Part shown: one piece after another, positions 63,166 through 64,000 of the stretch
How the letters are laid out: each line of letters begins with the position of its first letter
Position numbering within the stretch: the first letter of the stretch is position 1
Source: Amoebophrya sp. A120
Taxonomy: Eukaryota > Sar > Dinophyceae > Syndiniales > Amoebophryaceae
Reading direction: 5' to 3'
Length of the DNA stretch: 64,000 bases
Assembly: GCA_905178155.1 (NCBI GenBank)
Contig: CAJINV010000006.1
Span: 626,398-690,397 of the forward strand
The notes under the pieces: generated by a model
Database searches by the model: none
Seen by the model: only the letters and a program-made list of their open reading frames with translations
What the model was told of the DNA's origin: nothing
Made by a program: the position numbers and the translations under genes

Positions 63166-64000
63166 ATGGCGCACTATTCTTTCTTCCTCGTCTATCTCCT
63201 GCTGTTGCTTCAGGCACTGCATGCCCGAATTTTGCGTGGCGTGTTGAAGAAGCGAGCGCACACGGTACAGCAGCGGAAAGTGGTAGAGAAGCGACAACGA
63301 CGACGCGCAGCACGGGGTACAACTACTTCGGACGAAGACAATGGCGCTGTAACAACCTCTAGTAGTGCGGAAGATGATGATACTGGAGTTGAGAAAGAGG
63401 CAATTGGTGGTGCAAGATCGGAGAGAAGTAGGGCCACTTCCTCTAACACCCGCAAGTCCTCGTCCTTCCTCGGTAAACTCTTGTCCCGGAAGCAGAAGAC
63501 GCAAACACTAAAACTGCAGACGAAAAATTACAATGTGAACGAAGATACTTCATTGCCCTACGACGACGGGAAGAAACAAAAATCACGCAGCGCCGCAGCT
63601 ACCGGGCCTACAAGAGCCGCATCGTTTCTTGAGGAGAGAGAGGAGCAGCAGCATGAGCACAGGGCTGCTGCCTTGCACGAGCAGAAAGATGAGATTCGCG
63701 AGGATTTCGATACTCGGCGGTCGGTAGAAGGTCATCTGCAGTTTGGAGCGCGTGAAGATCTTCTGGACGTGGACACAGATAGCTTTCTGAACACGCAAGA
63801 AGAGACCACAGACGTTGGGGCGACGACGAGGATGCCCATTGCAGCCTCTACCCTAGCGGCCGACAGGAAGCTCCGGGAGAAGAAAACCAGTGTCGAGTTT
63901 CGTGCAGCGGACAGCGAGACTGATGATGATGACGATGATGATGTAGTTCAGCAGGAGCGCGGTGTGCCGGCGTCAGGAGCATCACCTTCTCTTCGCACAG
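63166..64000 (+). CDS. Secreted or membrane-targeted Arg/Glu/Ser-rich protein (5' part, runs off the window)
   Basis: ATG 63166 in AAAATGGCG; open for 278 codons to the last base. Residues 1-20 are a textbook signal peptide (MAHYSFFLVYLLLLLQ, then ALHA and a likely cleavage before RILRG). The mature part is strongly basic at first (KVVEKRQRRRAARG), then Ser/Thr-rich and acidic with Glu/Gln-rich coiled-coil-like stretches (FLEERE, EQKDEIREDFD) and a DDDDDDD run near the end of the window. No domain recognised. No introner-like insertion so far. A good candidate for an exported or stem-type protein; function unknown. Confidence 0.7.
   Translation, partial: MAHYSFFLVYLLLLLQALHARILRGVLKKRAHTVQQRKVVEKRQRRRAARGTTTSDEDNGAVTTSSSAEDDDTGVEKEAIGGARSERSRATSSNTRKSSSFLGKLLSRKQKTQTLKLQTKNYNVNEDTSLPYDDGKKQKSRSAAATGPTRAASFLEEREEQQHEHRAAALHEQKDEIREDFDTRRSVEGHLQFGAREDLLDVDTDSFLNTQEETTDVGATTRMPIAASTLAADRKLREKKTSVEFRAADSETDDDDDDDVVQQERGVPASGASPSLRT

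Overview
This is nuclear DNA from a eukaryote, most likely a marine alveolate. The best guess is a parasitic dinoflagellate of the Amoebophrya/Syndiniales type. Every recognisable gene is split, some by ordinary GT-AG introns but mostly by short mobile elements with inverted ends (TAT...ATA) flanked by a duplicated target of about 5 bp. Removing an element plus one target copy usually restores the reading frame exactly. The cleanest proof is the ribosomal protein uL16 (RPL10) gene at 50.9-52.4 kb, where two such insertions and two GT-AG introns interrupt a universally conserved protein. Introner-like elements of this kind are, to my knowledge, reported from Amoebophrya; the organism assignment is inference.

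Layout. 0-36 kb, minus strand: tryptophanyl-tRNA synthetase (edge-truncated), an AlaX-type tRNA-editing protein, a large cysteine-rich gene (3.8-9.0 kb), a very long chain of exons for a membrane-anchored protein (28.9 down to 9.9 kb), a chimeric gene fragment, a small Ser/Asn-rich gene and an FkbM-methyltransferase-like gene (36.2-32.6 kb). 36-42 kb: a GC-rich block, AT-rich degenerate repeats and a tyrosine-recombinase ORF shown twice around a single N, almost certainly a contig-overlap artefact. 42-57 kb, plus strand: a HAD-fold phosphatase with a Gln/Asn-rich N-terminus, RPL10, and a Golgi-type polypeptide GalNAc-transferase. 57-63 kb: no protein gene recognised, but tandem arrays of box C/D snoRNAs whose guides match conserved rRNA segments. 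63.2-64 kb: the start of a secreted or membrane protein running off the window.

The window holds about 75 introner-like elements in at least ten terminal-sequence families. They differ at their tips yet share an internal TTGTNATGC / GCATNACAA signature, and they sit almost only inside genes. Some are nested, one has an empty paralogous site in the same gene, and one carries a polyadenylated retro-insert. Introns also host snoRNAs.

Limits: exon joins were made by eye. Most close perfectly, but a few do not (near 1.75, 12.9-13.8, 21.2-22.0 and 26.5-26.9 kb, and the third GalNAc-transferase intron). Family names rest on remembered motifs, not searches.
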